A stretch of DNA of 64,000 nt from an uncultured Duodenibacillus sp. (GTDB lineage: Bacteria > Pseudomonadota > Gammaproteobacteria > Burkholderiales > Burkholderiaceae_F): NCBI GenBank assembly GCA_944390145.1, contig CALXOY010000086.1:41865-105864 (forward strand). The letters run 5' to 3'. A model generated the notes under the pieces. That model was not told where the DNA came from, did not search any database, and saw nothing but the letters and a program-made list of their open reading frames with translations. A program made the translations under genes and the position numbers. Of this stretch, positions 35,535-45,067 are shown piece by piece (the stretch's first letter is position 1; every line of letters begins with the position of its first letter).

Positions 35535-36701
35535 ATGAGTCAGCAAGAGCAGCGCGGAGATGCTGCCTATCAACGAAGGGAGAGTGCCAGGCGCCGGCGC
35601 CAGTGGAGCATCCAGATTGCGGTGCTCGCGGCTCTGTGCGTTGTTGTGTGGCTTCTGGTGCGCAATGTCTCCGGCAATTTGGACGAACGCGGCATCCGTA
35701 GCGGCTTTGAGTTCTTGAAGGGAGCGGCGAACTTTGAAATCGGCGAGGTGCTGATTCCCTTTGATTCCAGCAAGCCCGTCTGGCTTGCCTTCCTCAACGG
35801 CGTTCTCAATACGATCCGCGTGGCCGTCTGCGCCATCGTCACTTCCATGCTGCTTGGAACCGTGGTCGGCCTGATGCGGCTTTCCCATCACCCGATTCTG
35901 CGATTGCTAGGCACGGCGCACGTCGAGGTGTACCGCAACATTCCGCTCATCATCCAGCTTTTTGCGGTCTACATGGTGCTCACCGAACTGCTTCCGGCCA
36001 GCATCGAACCGCTGCGCGCCGGATCTTGGGCGCTGCTTTCCAAGGCGGGACTGCAGTTTGCCGTGCCCGAGCAGACCGGTCTTGCGGCCATGGCGGCTCT
36101 CATCGCCGGCGTGCTCACAGCCCTTTTGGTGCGTGAAGTCCAGAGAAGGCGCGTCACCGATCTGGTGGCGGGCCTTTTCGGCCTTGGCGCCGGCGTTGCG
36201 GCGGCGCTGCTCGTGTGGGTGGTCTTTGGCTTTTACAGCGGCTGGAGCAAACCGGAAATCTCGGGCTTCATGATCATCGGGGGCGCATCGATTTCTCCGG
36301 AATTTCTGGCGCTTTGGGCGGGACTGACCTTTTTTACGTCGGCCGCCATTGCAGAAATTGTCCGCGCCGGCGTGCTTGCGGTCCGGCAGGGACAGTGGAA
36401 TGCGGGTCTTGCCCTGGGGCTCACGCGCTCACAGGTGGTGAGCTACATTGTCTTTCCGCAGTCCATGCGCCTGGCCATCCCGCCGCTCACCAGCCAGTTC
36501 ATGAATCTCACCAAGAATTCGTCGCTTGCGGTGGTGATCGGCTACCCCGACATTGTGGCCGTGGGCAACTCCTCGATCAACATCACGGGACAGGCGCTGG
36601 AAGTGATCGTGATCATCATGGCCGTGTACCTTTTCCTGAACCTCATCATCAGCGTGTTCATGAACGCGCTCAACAGCCGCGTCATGCGCGCCCCGCGATA
36701 A
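35535..36701 (+). CDS. aapQ: Amino-acid ABC permease (AapQ/BztB type)
   Basis: 388 aa, about 8 transmembrane segments. The N-terminal segment and the long insertion between the first conserved region (FLNGVLNTIRVAVCAIV) and the second half are typical of AapQ/BztB. The permease loop that meets the ATPase is visible as AGLALGLTRSQVVSYIVFPQSMRLAIPPL (EAA-like region). It pairs with AapM as a heterodimeric pore. AGGAT precedes the ATG at a short distance. Confidence 0.9.
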   Translation: MSQQEQRGDAAYQRRESARRRRQWSIQIAVLAALCVVVWLLVRNVSGNLDERGIRSGFEFLKGAANFEIGEVLIPFDSSKPVWLAFLNGVLNTIRVAVCAIVTSMLLGTVVGLMRLSHHPILRLLGTAHVEVYRNIPLIIQLFAVYMVLTELLPASIEPLRAGSWALLSKAGLQFAVPEQTGLAAMAALIAGVLTALLVREVQRRRVTDLVAGLFGLGAGVAAALLVWVVFGFYSGWSKPEISGFMIIGGASISPEFLALWAGLTFFTSAAIAEIVRAGVLAVRQGQWNAGLALGLTRSQVVSYIVFPQSMRLAIPPLTSQFMNLTKNSSLAVVIGYPDIVAVGNSSINITGQALEVIVIIMAVYLFLNLIISVFMNALNSRVMRAPR

Positions 36702-36713
36702 AGGAGAACCAAG

Positions 36714-37799
36714 ATGACGATTTCTCCTGCGGGGCTCAACAAAACCTTCCTGGACAGGATCCGCGAGCGATTCTTTTATTCCAGCCAGGCAACGGGCATC
36801 ACCGTGGTCTCCTGCTTTGTGCTCGCTTTGGTGCTGTGGCATCTGGTCGACTGGGGACTGGTGGACGCGGTGTTCAGAGCCGACCCGGAGGCCTGCTACA
36901 AGGCAAGCGGCGCGTGCTGGGGCTTTGTGACGGAAAAGTGGCGCTTGATCATCTTCGGGCGCTTTCCCTATGCCGAGCAATGGCGTCCTGCCGTGGCCAC
37001 CTGCGCCATCGTTTTGATGCTGGTCGTCTCGGCCTGCCCGCGGTTTTGGACGCGCAAGGGCTCGCGGCTGCTTTTGTGGGGCTGGGTGCTGGGCTTTGCC
37101 GTTTTCTTCGGCTTGATGTACGGCGGCTTTGCCGGCCTGACGCCCGTTTCCACGGACAGCTGGGGCGGCCTACCGCTGACCGTGATTCTCACGCTGCTCG
37201 GCATCGGCGTCTCCACCCCGATCGGCATCGTGCTTGCCCTCGGGCGCCGCAGCAAGCTTGCCCTGGTGCGGGTGCTGTCGACCGGCTACATTGAGCTTGT
37301 GCGCGGCGTTCCTCTGATCACCGTGCTCTTTGTGGCAAGCTTCATCTTTCCGCTGCTGCTGCCCAGCGGCGTGCGCATTGATCCGTTCTGGCGTGTGGCG
37401 GGCGGCATCATCCTCTTTCAGGCGGCCTATATGGCCGAAACCGTCCGCGGAGGACTGCAGACGGTTCCCGCCGGGCAGTTTCTGGCGGCCGACTCGCTGG
37501 GCCTCAAGCCCTATCAATGCTATCTGTACGTGATCCTGCCGCAGGCCTTGGTGGCGGTGATTCCGGCTTTTGTCAACAATCTGCTTTCGATGTTCATGGA
37601 CACATCGCTTGTGACGGTGGTGTCGATGTTCGACCTGACGGGCAGCCTGCAGCTTGCCCTCGGCGACGCGGCCTGGCGCGACTTCTTCCGCGAAGGCTAC
37701 ATCTTTGTGGCGGCCATTTACTTTGTGAGCTCCTTTGTGATGAGCCGCTACAGCCAGTGGCTTGAAAAACGGATCGGAGCCGGCGCAAAGGTGCGCTGA
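36714..37799 (+). CDS. aapM: Amino-acid ABC permease (AapM/BztC type)
   Basis: 361 aa, about 8 transmembrane segments. The EAA-like coupling loop is AADSLGLKPYQCYLYVILPQALVAVIP, and the preceding YIELVRGVPLITVLF segment is the conserved entry of polar amino-acid permeases. Ribosome site AAAGGAG precedes the start, 12 nt after aapQ. In standard aap/bzt operons the ATPase gene aapP comes next; here the next gene is a DUF1857 protein. Confidence 0.9.
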   Translation: MTISPAGLNKTFLDRIRERFFYSSQATGITVVSCFVLALVLWHLVDWGLVDAVFRADPEACYKASGACWGFVTEKWRLIIFGRFPYAEQWRPAVATCAIVLMLVVSACPRFWTRKGSRLLLWGWVLGFAVFFGLMYGGFAGLTPVSTDSWGGLPLTVILTLLGIGVSTPIGIVLALGRRSKLALVRVLSTGYIELVRGVPLITVLFVASFIFPLLLPSGVRIDPFWRVAGGIILFQAAYMAETVRGGLQTVPAGQFLAADSLGLKPYQCYLYVILPQALVAVIPAFVNNLLSMFMDTSLVTVVSMFDLTGSLQLALGDAAWRDFFREGYIFVAAIYFVSSFVMSRYSQWLEKRIGAGAKVR

Positions 37800-37821
37800 A
37801 GCGAATTTGTAAGGAGTGTCC

Positions 37822-38316
37822 ATGCCGCAGAGCTGCGAAAAACTGCTGAAGCTTCACGAGCATACTCTTGCCGTGCCCGCAGAGGCCGCCGGCGACGTTG
37901 ATGAGGCGGCGCTTTGGGATGGACTCAAGCAGTTTGTGCGCACGCCGGAACGCTTCAACGAGCAGGTTGTCAGAAGCAGCGTCACGGCCGGCGCAAGCGA
38001 CATGCCGCAGGCTGTGTTTGAACGCACGTTGGACTTTGGCTCTCACCGGGTTGCAGACACGGTGTACCTGAACCCGCAGACGCTTACGGTGCGCTTTGAC
38101 GTGCACCCGACGCAGCTTTATCCGCGCTCCGTTCTCAGCATGCAGGTTCACCGCACGCCTGAGGGGAATGCCGCCGTGACTTTCACCTATCAGGCCGAAC
38201 GCAGACCGGATGCCCCGGAGACGGTGCGCGCTTTGATCGTTCGCGCCTGGGAGCAGAAGGATGCGGCCATTCTCAAACGCATCATCGCCGACAAAACCGG
38301 CTTCGGCCGTCCTTGA
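37822..38316 (+). CDS. DUF1857 (SRPBCC-fold, AtaL-like) protein
   Basis: 164 aa. HTLAVPAEAAGDVDEAALWDGL, the central ERTLDFGSHRVADTVYL and FTYQAER near the C-terminus fit DUF1857, a START/SRPBCC-type hydrophobic-pocket fold of unknown function. The ATG at 37822 is chosen because AAGGAG (37811-37816) is 5 nt upstream; a GTG two codons earlier overlaps it. It occupies the position where the ABC ATPase gene is expected, 22 nt after aapM, and ends before a terminator. Confidence 0.7.
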   Translation: MPQSCEKLLKLHEHTLAVPAEAAGDVDEAALWDGLKQFVRTPERFNEQVVRSSVTAGASDMPQAVFERTLDFGSHRVADTVYLNPQTLTVRFDVHPTQLYPRSVLSMQVHRTPEGNAAVTFTYQAERRPDAPETVRALIVRAWEQKDAAILKRIIADKTGFGRP

Positions 38317-38330
38317 TTTTTTCTGAACCC

Positions 38331-38378
38331 CTCCGCCGGCTGACAGAAAGCCTTGGCGGAGACTCTTTTCTTCTTTTC
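38331..38378 (+). terminator. Terminator of the aap operon
   Basis: CTCCGCC (38331-38337) pairs with GGCGGAG (38355-38361), extended by an inner GGCT/AGCC pairing, followed by a pyrimidine-rich stretch (TCTTTTCTTCTTTTC). The stretch runs into the tex start. Confidence 0.75.
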
Positions 38379-38380
38379 TC

Positions 38381-40705
38381 ATGACAGAACTCACCCAAGA
38401 CGTTTGTTTAGACATTGAGTCCCGCATTGCCAAAGCAATCGGCGCACGCGCCGGGCAGGTTCATGCCGCCGTGGCGCTGCTCGATGAAGGCGCCACCGTT
38501 CCCTTTATTGCACGCTACCGCAAAGAAGCCACCGGAGGGCTTGACGACACGCAGCTGCGCAATCTCGAGGAGCAGCTCATCTACCAGCGTGAACTCGAAG
38601 AGCGGCGCGCCGCCATTTTGAGCAGCCTTGAGCAGGCCGGAAAACTCACCGAAGCGCTTGAAAAGGAGCTTCGCGCAGCCGACACAAAGCAGCGCCTGGA
38701 GGATCTTTATCTGCCCTACAAGCCCAAGCGCCGCACCCGCGCCCAGATCGCCCGCGAGGCTGGTCTTGAGCCGCTGGCGCAGCTGCTGCGCGAGGATCCG
38801 ACCCGCGACCCGGAAACGGAGGCGGCGGCCTTTGTGAACGCTGAAAAGGGCGTCAACGACGTGCGCGCGGCGCTCGACGGCGCCCGCGACATCCTGGCGG
38901 AGGTGTTTTTTGAAAACGCCGACATGCTCGAAGAGCTGCGTGCCTTCCTCTGGAAAAACGCCTATCTGGTGAGCAAGGTGGTCGAAGACAAGCAGGACGA
39001 TCCGCAGGCGGCCAAGTACCGGGACTATTTCGACTACGACGAGCCGATTGAAACGGTTCCGTCGCACCGGGCGCTGGCCGTTTTCCGCGGCCGCCATGAA
39101 GGCTTTCTCACCGTGAAGGTGCTTCTGAGCGAAGAGGAGGAGGCGCTGCCCGTTCATCCCTGCCAGAACATCATCGCCCGCAGCCACGGCATTGAAAATC
39201 TGGGGCGGGCCGCTGACGCCTGGCTTGCCGGCGTGGTGCGCTGGTGCTGGCGCGTCAAGTGTCTGGCAAGCGTTGAAAGCGATCTGCTGATGCGTCTGCG
39301 TGAACGTGCGGAAAACGAGGCGATCGGCGTCTTCGGCACCAATTTGAAGGATCTGCTGCTTGCCGCCCCCGCCGGCCACAAGGGGGTGATCGGCCTGGAT
39401 CCGGGCATCCGCACAGGCGTCAAGGTGGCGGTGATTTCCGACACCGGAGCTGTGCTCGACACCACGGTCATCTACCCGCATGAGCCCCGCCGCGACTGGG
39501 ATGGATCGATTGAAACGCTGGCGCGCCTTGCCCGCAGGCACGGCTCCAAGCTCATCTCCATTGGAAACGGCACCGCAAGCCGTGAGACTGACAAGCTGGC
39601 CGGCGATCTGATTGCACGGCACCCCGAGCTCGGACTCACCAAGGTTGTCGTGAGCGAAGCCGGCGCCTCGGTTTATTCCGCTTCGGCCGCCGCCGCAGCC
39701 GAGCTGCCCGATCTCGACGTGAGCTACCGCGGCGCTGTGTCCATTGCGCGCCGCCTGCAGGATCCGTTGGCAGAGCTTGTCAAGATCGATCCCAAGGCAA
39801 TCGGCGTGGGACAGTATCAGCACGACGTGAATCAGGCTGAACTTGCGCGCAAGCTCGACGCCGTGGTCGAAGACTGCGTCAACGCCGTCGGCGTGGACGT
39901 CAACACAGCCTCGGCCGCACTGCTGATGCGTGTTTCGGGACTCACGTCGCTGCAGGCGCGCTCCATCGTGAGCTGGCGTGAACAAAACGGTGCATTTGCC
40001 GAACGCAAGGCGCTTTTGAATGTGCCGCGCCTGGGGCCCAAGACGTTTGAGCAGGCCGCAGGCTTTCTGCGCATTCCGGGGGCGGCCGATCCGCTTGACG
40101 CCTCCGGCGTGCACCCCGAGGCCTATCCCGTGGTGCAGAAAATCGTTGCCAAGACGGGGCTTGCGGTGCAAAAGCTCATTGGCAACCACGAAGTGCTCGC
40201 CAGACTCAAGCCCGTGGACTTCACCGACGAGAAGTTCGGCATTCCCACGGTGACTGACATTCTGCGTGAGCTGGAAAAGCCGTGGCGCGACCCGCGTCCG
40301 GAATTCAAGACGGCGCGCTTTGAAGAGGGCGTGCACGAGATCGCCGATTTAAAGCCCGGCATGGTGCTCGAGGGGGTCGTCTCCAACGTGGCCGCCTTCG
40401 GTGCTTTTGTCGACGTCGGCGTGCATCAGGACGGTCTGGTGCATGTCTCGGAGCTTGCCGACAGGTTTGTCCGCGATCCCCGGGAAGTGGTGAAGGTGGG
40501 CGACATTGTGCGCGTACGCGTGCTTGACGTCGACGCTGCACGCCGCCGCATCAGCCTTTCGATGCGCACCCGTGAAAAGGGCGCTGCAGCCAGGCCTACC
40601 GGTGCAGGCCGCACGCCGCACGCCGCTGCTCGGCCGCATCAAGCCGGAAAGGCTCCCGCAGGCGCCATGGCGGCGGCCTTTGCAGGGCTCAAGCTCGGCC
40701 GCTGA
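38381..40705 (+). CDS. tex: Tex family RNA-binding transcription accessory protein
   Basis: 774 aa. Domains in order are an N-terminal helical Tex domain ([26 protein letters not shown] near 28-53), a YqgF/RNase H-like domain ([15 protein letters not shown] near 337), helix-hairpin-helix motifs ([18 protein letters not shown]) and a C-terminal S1 domain (about 657-730, [21 protein letters not shown]), then an Ala/Pro-rich tail. Related to eukaryotic Spt6. No Shine-Dalgarno is seen before the ATG, only the pyrimidine-rich tail of the preceding terminator, which is odd but leaves no better start. Confidence 0.92.
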   Translation: MTELTQDVCLDIESRIAKAIGARAGQVHAAVALLDEGATVPFIARYRKEATGGLDDTQLRNLEEQLIYQRELEERRAAILSSLEQAGKLTEALEKELRAADTKQRLEDLYLPYKPKRRTRAQIAREAGLEPLAQLLREDPTRDPETEAAAFVNAEKGVNDVRAALDGARDILAEVFFENADMLEELRAFLWKNAYLVSKVVEDKQDDPQAAKYRDYFDYDEPIETVPSHRALAVFRGRHEGFLTVKVLLSEEEEALPVHPCQNIIARSHGIENLGRAADAWLAGVVRWCWRVKCLASVESDLLMRLRERAENEAIGVFGTNLKDLLLAAPAGHKGVIGLDPGIRTGVKVAVISDTGAVLDTTVIYPHEPRRDWDGSIETLARLARRHGSKLISIGNGTASRETDKLAGDLIARHPELGLTKVVVSEAGASVYSASAAAAAELPDLDVSYRGAVSIARRLQDPLAELVKIDPKAIGVGQYQHDVNQAELARKLDAVVEDCVNAVGVDVNTASAALLMRVSGLTSLQARSIVSWREQNGAFAERKALLNVPRLGPKTFEQAAGFLRIPGAADPLDASGVHPEAYPVVQKIVAKTGLAVQKLIGNHEVLARLKPVDFTDEKFGIPTVTDILRELEKPWRDPRPEFKTARFEEGVHEIADLKPGMVLEGVVSNVAAFGAFVDVGVHQDGLVHVSELADRFVRDPREVVKVGDIVRVRVLDVDAARRRISLSMRTREKGAAARPTGAGRTPHAAARPHQAGKAPAGAMAAAFAGLKLGR

Positions 40706-40764
40706 CCGCAGCGCATCTGCGCTACAGTAAGACAATCGTCAACTTGAAAAGTGGAGTAACAACG

Positions 40765-42033
40765 ATGGATCCGAAAGAACTGGCTCCGGTGCTTGCCAAT
40801 GTGACGCAGGCCGCCGCAAAGCTCACCGCCTGCGCGGACGTCAAGGATGCTCTGGCCGCCATCCGCAGGGATGAGAAGCTTACGCTTGCCGATCAGATTG
40901 CCATCACGGAAATCGAGGCGCCCCCCTTTCATGAAGAGACCCGCGGCAAGGATCTTGTGCGGCGCTTCAAGGAATTGGGTCTTGTGGACGTGAGGGTTGA
41001 CAGCGAGGGCAATGTGCTTGCCCGCCGCCCCGGCTCCGGCAGCGGCCCTGTGCTGGTGCTGGCCGCACACCAGGACACGGTGTTTCCGGCGGGCACCGAC
41101 GTCAAGGTGCGCGAGGAAAACGGCGTCTATCACGCCCCCGGCATCAGCGACGATGCGCGCGGGTTGGCGGTGATTCTGCAGGTGCTGCGCACGATGCAGG
41201 AAAAGAACATCCAAACGGTGGGCGACGTGCTTTTCGTCTGCACGGTGGGCGAGGAGGGCAACGGCGACCTGCGCGGCTCCAAGTACCTGTTCTTTAAGTC
41301 CGGCGTGCATGTCGACGGCTTCATCTCCGTTGACGGCGTCGATGTCGGCAGACTGCTTTATGCAGCCACCGGCTCCAAGCGCTACCGCGTGCATTTTGAC
41401 GGCCCGGGCGGCCATTCCTGGAAGAACTTCGGCACCGCCTCGGCCATTCACGCCATGGGGCGCGCCATCGCCAAGATCGCCGACGTGCGGCCCTGCGAGG
41501 ATCCGAAGACGACCTTCACCTGCGGCACGATCAAGGGCGGCACCACCGTCAACTCCATTGCCGCGCACTGCGAGATGGAACTTGACATGCGCAGTGCGGG
41601 CGCCAAGGAGCTCGATGCTCTTGAAGAAGAGATCCTGCCCTTGATCAAGCAGGCCTGTGCGGAGGAAAACGCCTGTTGGGGCGCTGAGGGCGACAACGCC
41701 GTCAAGCTGACGCTTGAACCCATCGGACACCGCCCCGGCGGCCAGCAGTCCGGAGAGGTGAGCGTGCTGCAGGCCGCACGCGCTGCAATGGGCGAGCTTG
41801 GCATTGAACTGAAAAAGTACGATGCGGCCTCCACCGACCACAACATCGCCATCTACTGCGGCGTGCCCGCCACGACGCTTGGCGGCGGCGGAGCCGAAGG
41901 GTTCAACCACAACGTCAAGGAGTGGTACGACCCCAAGGACGGGTATCTGGGTGCGCAGCTCGCCTTCCTCACCTCTTTGCTGCTGGTGGGGATGCAGGGC
42001 GTGACCGAACCCCTGCTTGAAAAGCGTCCCTGA
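40765..42033 (+). CDS. M20-family metallopeptidase
   Basis: 422 aa. The first metal motif is VLAAHQDTVFPAG, the bridging Asp is in PGISDDARG, and the Glu pair is in CTVGEEGNGDLRGSK; a His further on is in STDHNIAIYCG. The dimerisation lid inserts at about 195-320. M20 enzymes remove single amino acids or split dipeptides; the tripeptidase (PepT) and acetylornithine deacetylase groups are alternatives. The ATG at 40765 has GGAG 8 nt upstream; a TTG seven codons earlier does not. Confidence 0.85.
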   Translation: MDPKELAPVLANVTQAAAKLTACADVKDALAAIRRDEKLTLADQIAITEIEAPPFHEETRGKDLVRRFKELGLVDVRVDSEGNVLARRPGSGSGPVLVLAAHQDTVFPAGTDVKVREENGVYHAPGISDDARGLAVILQVLRTMQEKNIQTVGDVLFVCTVGEEGNGDLRGSKYLFFKSGVHVDGFISVDGVDVGRLLYAATGSKRYRVHFDGPGGHSWKNFGTASAIHAMGRAIAKIADVRPCEDPKTTFTCGTIKGGTTVNSIAAHCEMELDMRSAGAKELDALEEEILPLIKQACAEENACWGAEGDNAVKLTLEPIGHRPGGQQSGEVSVLQAARAAMGELGIELKKYDAASTDHNIAIYCGVPATTLGGGGAEGFNHNVKEWYDPKDGYLGAQLAFLTSLLLVGMQGVTEPLLEKRP

Positions 42034-42238
42034 TTTTCGCTGAGTCCTGCCGGACGCCCTGCCTGGAAAATGAAAAGCGCGGGGCGTCTGTTTGGCAGGG
42101 AAGGCGGAAATAGGCGAAAATAGCGCACCATTTTTTCCCGCATGCGGCCCGCACGGGGATTCTGAGCAATCCTTACCCGGCGGGCCGTTGTTTCGCGCCT
42201 GCTGATTCAACGCAGCGCTTTTTCCTCGAAACCAATCC

Positions 42239-43837
42239 ATGTCCAAGCAAGCGCTTTTACGAGAAGTGCGCCGACGCCGCACCTTTGCCATCATTTCCCA
42301 CCCTGACGCAGGCAAGACGACCCTGACCGAAAAGCTTCTTTTGTTCGGCGGCGCCATCCAGATGGCCGGCGCTGTGAAGGGACGCAAGGCGGCCCGCCAC
42401 GCCACAAGCGACTGGATGGAGGTGGAAAAGCAGCGCGGCATTTCGGTGACAAGTTCGGTGATGCAGTTCGAGTACAAGGATCACATCATCAATCTGCTTG
42501 ACACCCCCGGGCACGAAGACTTTTCCGAGGACACCTATCGCGTGCTCACGGCAGTGGATGCGGCGGTGATGGTGATTGACGCGGCCAAGGGCGTGGAGGC
42601 GCAGACGATCAAGCTCTTAAACGTCTGCCGCATGCGCAATACGCCGATCATCACCTTCATCAACAAGCTTGATCGCGAAGTGCGTGATCCGCTGGATCTG
42701 CTCGGCGAAATCGAGTCCGTGCTCAAGCTGCAGTGCGTGCCGATCACCTGGCCCATCGGCATGGGCAAAACCTTCCGCGGCGTTTTCAATCTGCACAAGA
42801 ACCATCTGGTGCGCTTTGAGCCGGGAACGCAAAAGCTTGCGGCTGAAACCGAATGCATTGAAGGTCTGGACAATCCGCGCCTCGATGAGCTTTTCCCGAT
42901 GGAGATGCCGTCCGTGCGCGAGGCCGTGGAGCTGGTGCAGGGGGCGACCGAACCGTTCTCCCTGCAGGCATTTTTAAACGGCGAGCAGAGTCCGGTGTTT
43001 TTCGGCTCCGGCGTCAACAACTTCGGCGTTGAGGATGTGCTTGAGGCGCTCCTGCAGTGGGCGCCGCAGCCGCAGCCGCGCGACGCCGGATCCCGCACCG
43101 TGGATCCCCTGGAAGAACCCTTTACGGGTTTTGTCTTCAAGATTCAGGCCAATATGGATCCCCGCCACCGCGACCGCATCGCCTTTTTCCGGGTTTGCTC
43201 GGGGATGTATCAGCCCGGCATGAAGGTTCACCATGTGCGCGAAGGCCGTGAAATGAAGATCGCCAACGCGCTCACCTTCATGGCCAATGAACGCGTGCAC
43301 ATGCAGGAAGCCTATGCGGGCGACATCATCGGCATTTACAACCACGGCCAGCTGCACATCGGCGACACGCTCACCGAAGGCGAGGAGCTGGGCTTCACCG
43401 GTATTCCCTATTTTGCGCCGGAGCTCTTCCGTTCCGCCCGCGCCCGCGACCCCTTGAAGGGAAAGCAGCTGCACCAGGGTCTGAAAGAGCTCGGTGAAGA
43501 GGGCGCCATTCAGGTCTTTGAAGGAGAATTCGGCAATCTGATGCTGGGCGCCGTCGGCCAGCTGCAGTTTGAAATCGTGGCGCAGCGCCTGGCAACCGAG
43601 TACAAGGTTGACGCCATCTACGAGGGCACCGATGTGTCGACAGCCCGCTGGCTGGTGTTTCCCGATGAAAAGACCAAGAAGGATTTTTGTCAGGAGCAGG
43701 CGGCGCGCCTGGCCCGGGACAGCGAGGGCAACCTCTGCTATATGGCAACGAGCATCTACAATCTGATGACCACGCAGAAGCACTGGCCGCAGGTGCAGTT
43801 TCTGACCACCCGCGAGCAGGGGCAGAAGTTCGAGTAA
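42239..43837 (+). CDS. prfC: Peptide chain release factor 3
   Basis: 532 aa translational GTPase that removes RF1/RF2 from the ribosome. G1 is [14 protein letters not shown]2 lies near [11 protein letters not shown]3 is [14 protein letters not shown] and G4 is NKLDRE. The RF3-specific C-terminal domain ends [18 protein letters not shown] and [10 protein letters not shown]. No clear ribosome site precedes the ATG, but similarity begins there ([22 protein letters not shown]). The next gene begins 14 nt after its stop. Confidence 0.95.
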   Translation: MSKQALLREVRRRRTFAIISHPDAGKTTLTEKLLLFGGAIQMAGAVKGRKAARHATSDWMEVEKQRGISVTSSVMQFEYKDHIINLLDTPGHEDFSEDTYRVLTAVDAAVMVIDAAKGVEAQTIKLLNVCRMRNTPIITFINKLDREVRDPLDLLGEIESVLKLQCVPITWPIGMGKTFRGVFNLHKNHLVRFEPGTQKLAAETECIEGLDNPRLDELFPMEMPSVREAVELVQGATEPFSLQAFLNGEQSPVFFGSGVNNFGVEDVLEALLQWAPQPQPRDAGSRTVDPLEEPFTGFVFKIQANMDPRHRDRIAFFRVCSGMYQPGMKVHHVREGREMKIANALTFMANERVHMQEAYAGDIIGIYNHGQLHIGDTLTEGEELGFTGIPYFAPELFRSARARDPLKGKQLHQGLKELGEEGAIQVFEGEFGNLMLGAVGQLQFEIVAQRLATEYKVDAIYEGTDVSTARWLVFPDEKTKKDFCQEQAARLARDSEGNLCYMATSIYNLMTTQKHWPQVQFLTTREQGQKFE

Positions 43838-43851
43838 GGATGCAGTCGACG

Positions 43852-45063
43852 ATGCAGCAGGAACAGATCACGATCCGCAAGGCGACCCCCGCCGATGCGG
43901 CGCTTTTGACAAACATTGAGGCGGCATGCTTTCCGCCGGCCGAGGCGGCAAGCCGGGAGCGCTTTGACGGCAGGCTTGCCGTCTTTGCCGATCATTTCTT
44001 CATTTTGCAGGTCGACGGCCGTCCCGTGGGCTTTATCAACGGCATGGTGACCGAGGAGCTCTACATTGAGGACGTGATGTTTGAAAAGGCGCAGATGCAC
44101 CGGCCCGACGGCGCCTGGCAGAGCATTTTCGGCCTTGACGTGCTGCCGCAGTACCGCCGCCGCGGCTATGCGGCTCGCCTCATGGACGCCATGATTGAGT
44201 TGGCGCGCAGCCAGGGACGCCGCGGCGTGACGCTCACCTGCAAGGAGCACATGCTGCACTACTACGCCAAGTTCGGCTTTGTGCCGCTTGGCGCTTCCGC
44301 TTCACAGCACGGCGGCGCCCGGTGGTTTGACATGGTGCTCGAATTCACGCCGCAGCTGAAGCTGCCCGACCCCGTCAAGGCCGTCTTCTTCGACCTGGAC
44401 GGCACGCTGGTCGACTCGGTGCCGATGATTGCCGAATCCATCAACCGCATCATGCGGGCCAAGGGCCTGCGGGAGTTTTCCAGAGAGGAGATCGCCGGCA
44501 TGGTCGGCAAGGGAGCGCGTGTCCTGATTGAACGCGTGTGCGAGGCGCAGGGGGTGGCTCCCACGCTGGAAAACGTGCAGGCGCTGGTGCAGGGCTATGC
44601 AGCGGAAATGCTCGGTCCGGGGCTGCCGCAGGAGACCTTCTACCCGGGCACCCGCGAGGCTCTGGAGGATCTGCATGCCGCCGGCCTCAAGATTGCGCTT
44701 GTCACCAACAAGATGCGCATCGCCACCGAGCACTTTGTCAAGCATTCGGGGCTTGATTCAATTCTGGACGTCATTGTGGCGGGCGACGACACCGATCATC
44801 CCAAGCCCGAACCCGACATGCTGCTTTTGGCCTGCCGGAAGACGGGCGTTTCTCCTTCGGAGGCGGTTATGGTGGGCGATTCGGAAAACGATGCCTACGC
44901 CGCCCGTGCAGCAGGCATCCGCGCGATGCTTGTTACCACGGGGTACAACGGCGCCGTTCCGATGGACCGCTGGGCTGCCGTGCACGGGTTTGACTATGTC
45001 TTCAAGGGAGTGCCCGGCATCCGCGACTATCTGTTTGCCTGTCAGGGGCGCTTTCAGCGCTGA
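43852..45063 (+). CDS. Fusion of GNAT acetyltransferase and HAD phosphatase (phosphoglycolate phosphatase-like)
   Basis: 403 aa. Residues 1-165 form a GNAT domain (acetyl-CoA loop QYRRRGYAARL at 100-110, and HYYAKFGFVPLG, a typical GNAT end). Residues 173-400 form a HAD hydrolase: nucleophile Asp181 and Asp183 in FFDLDGTLVDS, Thr/Ser motif II in LVTNKM, Lys in HPKPEPD and acid motif in VMVGDSENDAYAARAAG, closest to phosphoglycolate phosphatase (Gph). There is no stop or frameshift between them. AAGGA (43836-43840) supports the ATG at 43852; the ATG at 43840 overlaps it. Substrates unknown. Closely follows prfC. Confidence 0.85.
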   Translation: MQQEQITIRKATPADAALLTNIEAACFPPAEAASRERFDGRLAVFADHFFILQVDGRPVGFINGMVTEELYIEDVMFEKAQMHRPDGAWQSIFGLDVLPQYRRRGYAARLMDAMIELARSQGRRGVTLTCKEHMLHYYAKFGFVPLGASASQHGGARWFDMVLEFTPQLKLPDPVKAVFFDLDGTLVDSVPMIAESINRIMRAKGLREFSREEIAGMVGKGARVLIERVCEAQGVAPTLENVQALVQGYAAEMLGPGLPQETFYPGTREALEDLHAAGLKIALVTNKMRIATEHFVKHSGLDSILDVIVAGDDTDHPKPEPDMLLLACRKTGVSPSEAVMVGDSENDAYAARAAGIRAMLVTTGYNGAVPMDRWAAVHGFDYVFKGVPGIRDYLFACQGRFQR

Positions 45064-45067
45064 GCCT

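Noticed and set aside
38408-40336. 642-codon open frame on the - strand opposite tex
   Set aside because: It is the reverse shadow of a high-GC gene; the product has no family resemblance and tex is unmistakable on the + strand.
40639-42477. 612-codon open frame on the - strand opposite the peptidase and prfC start
   Set aside because: It spans two clear + strand genes and the space between them, with no recognisable motifs.
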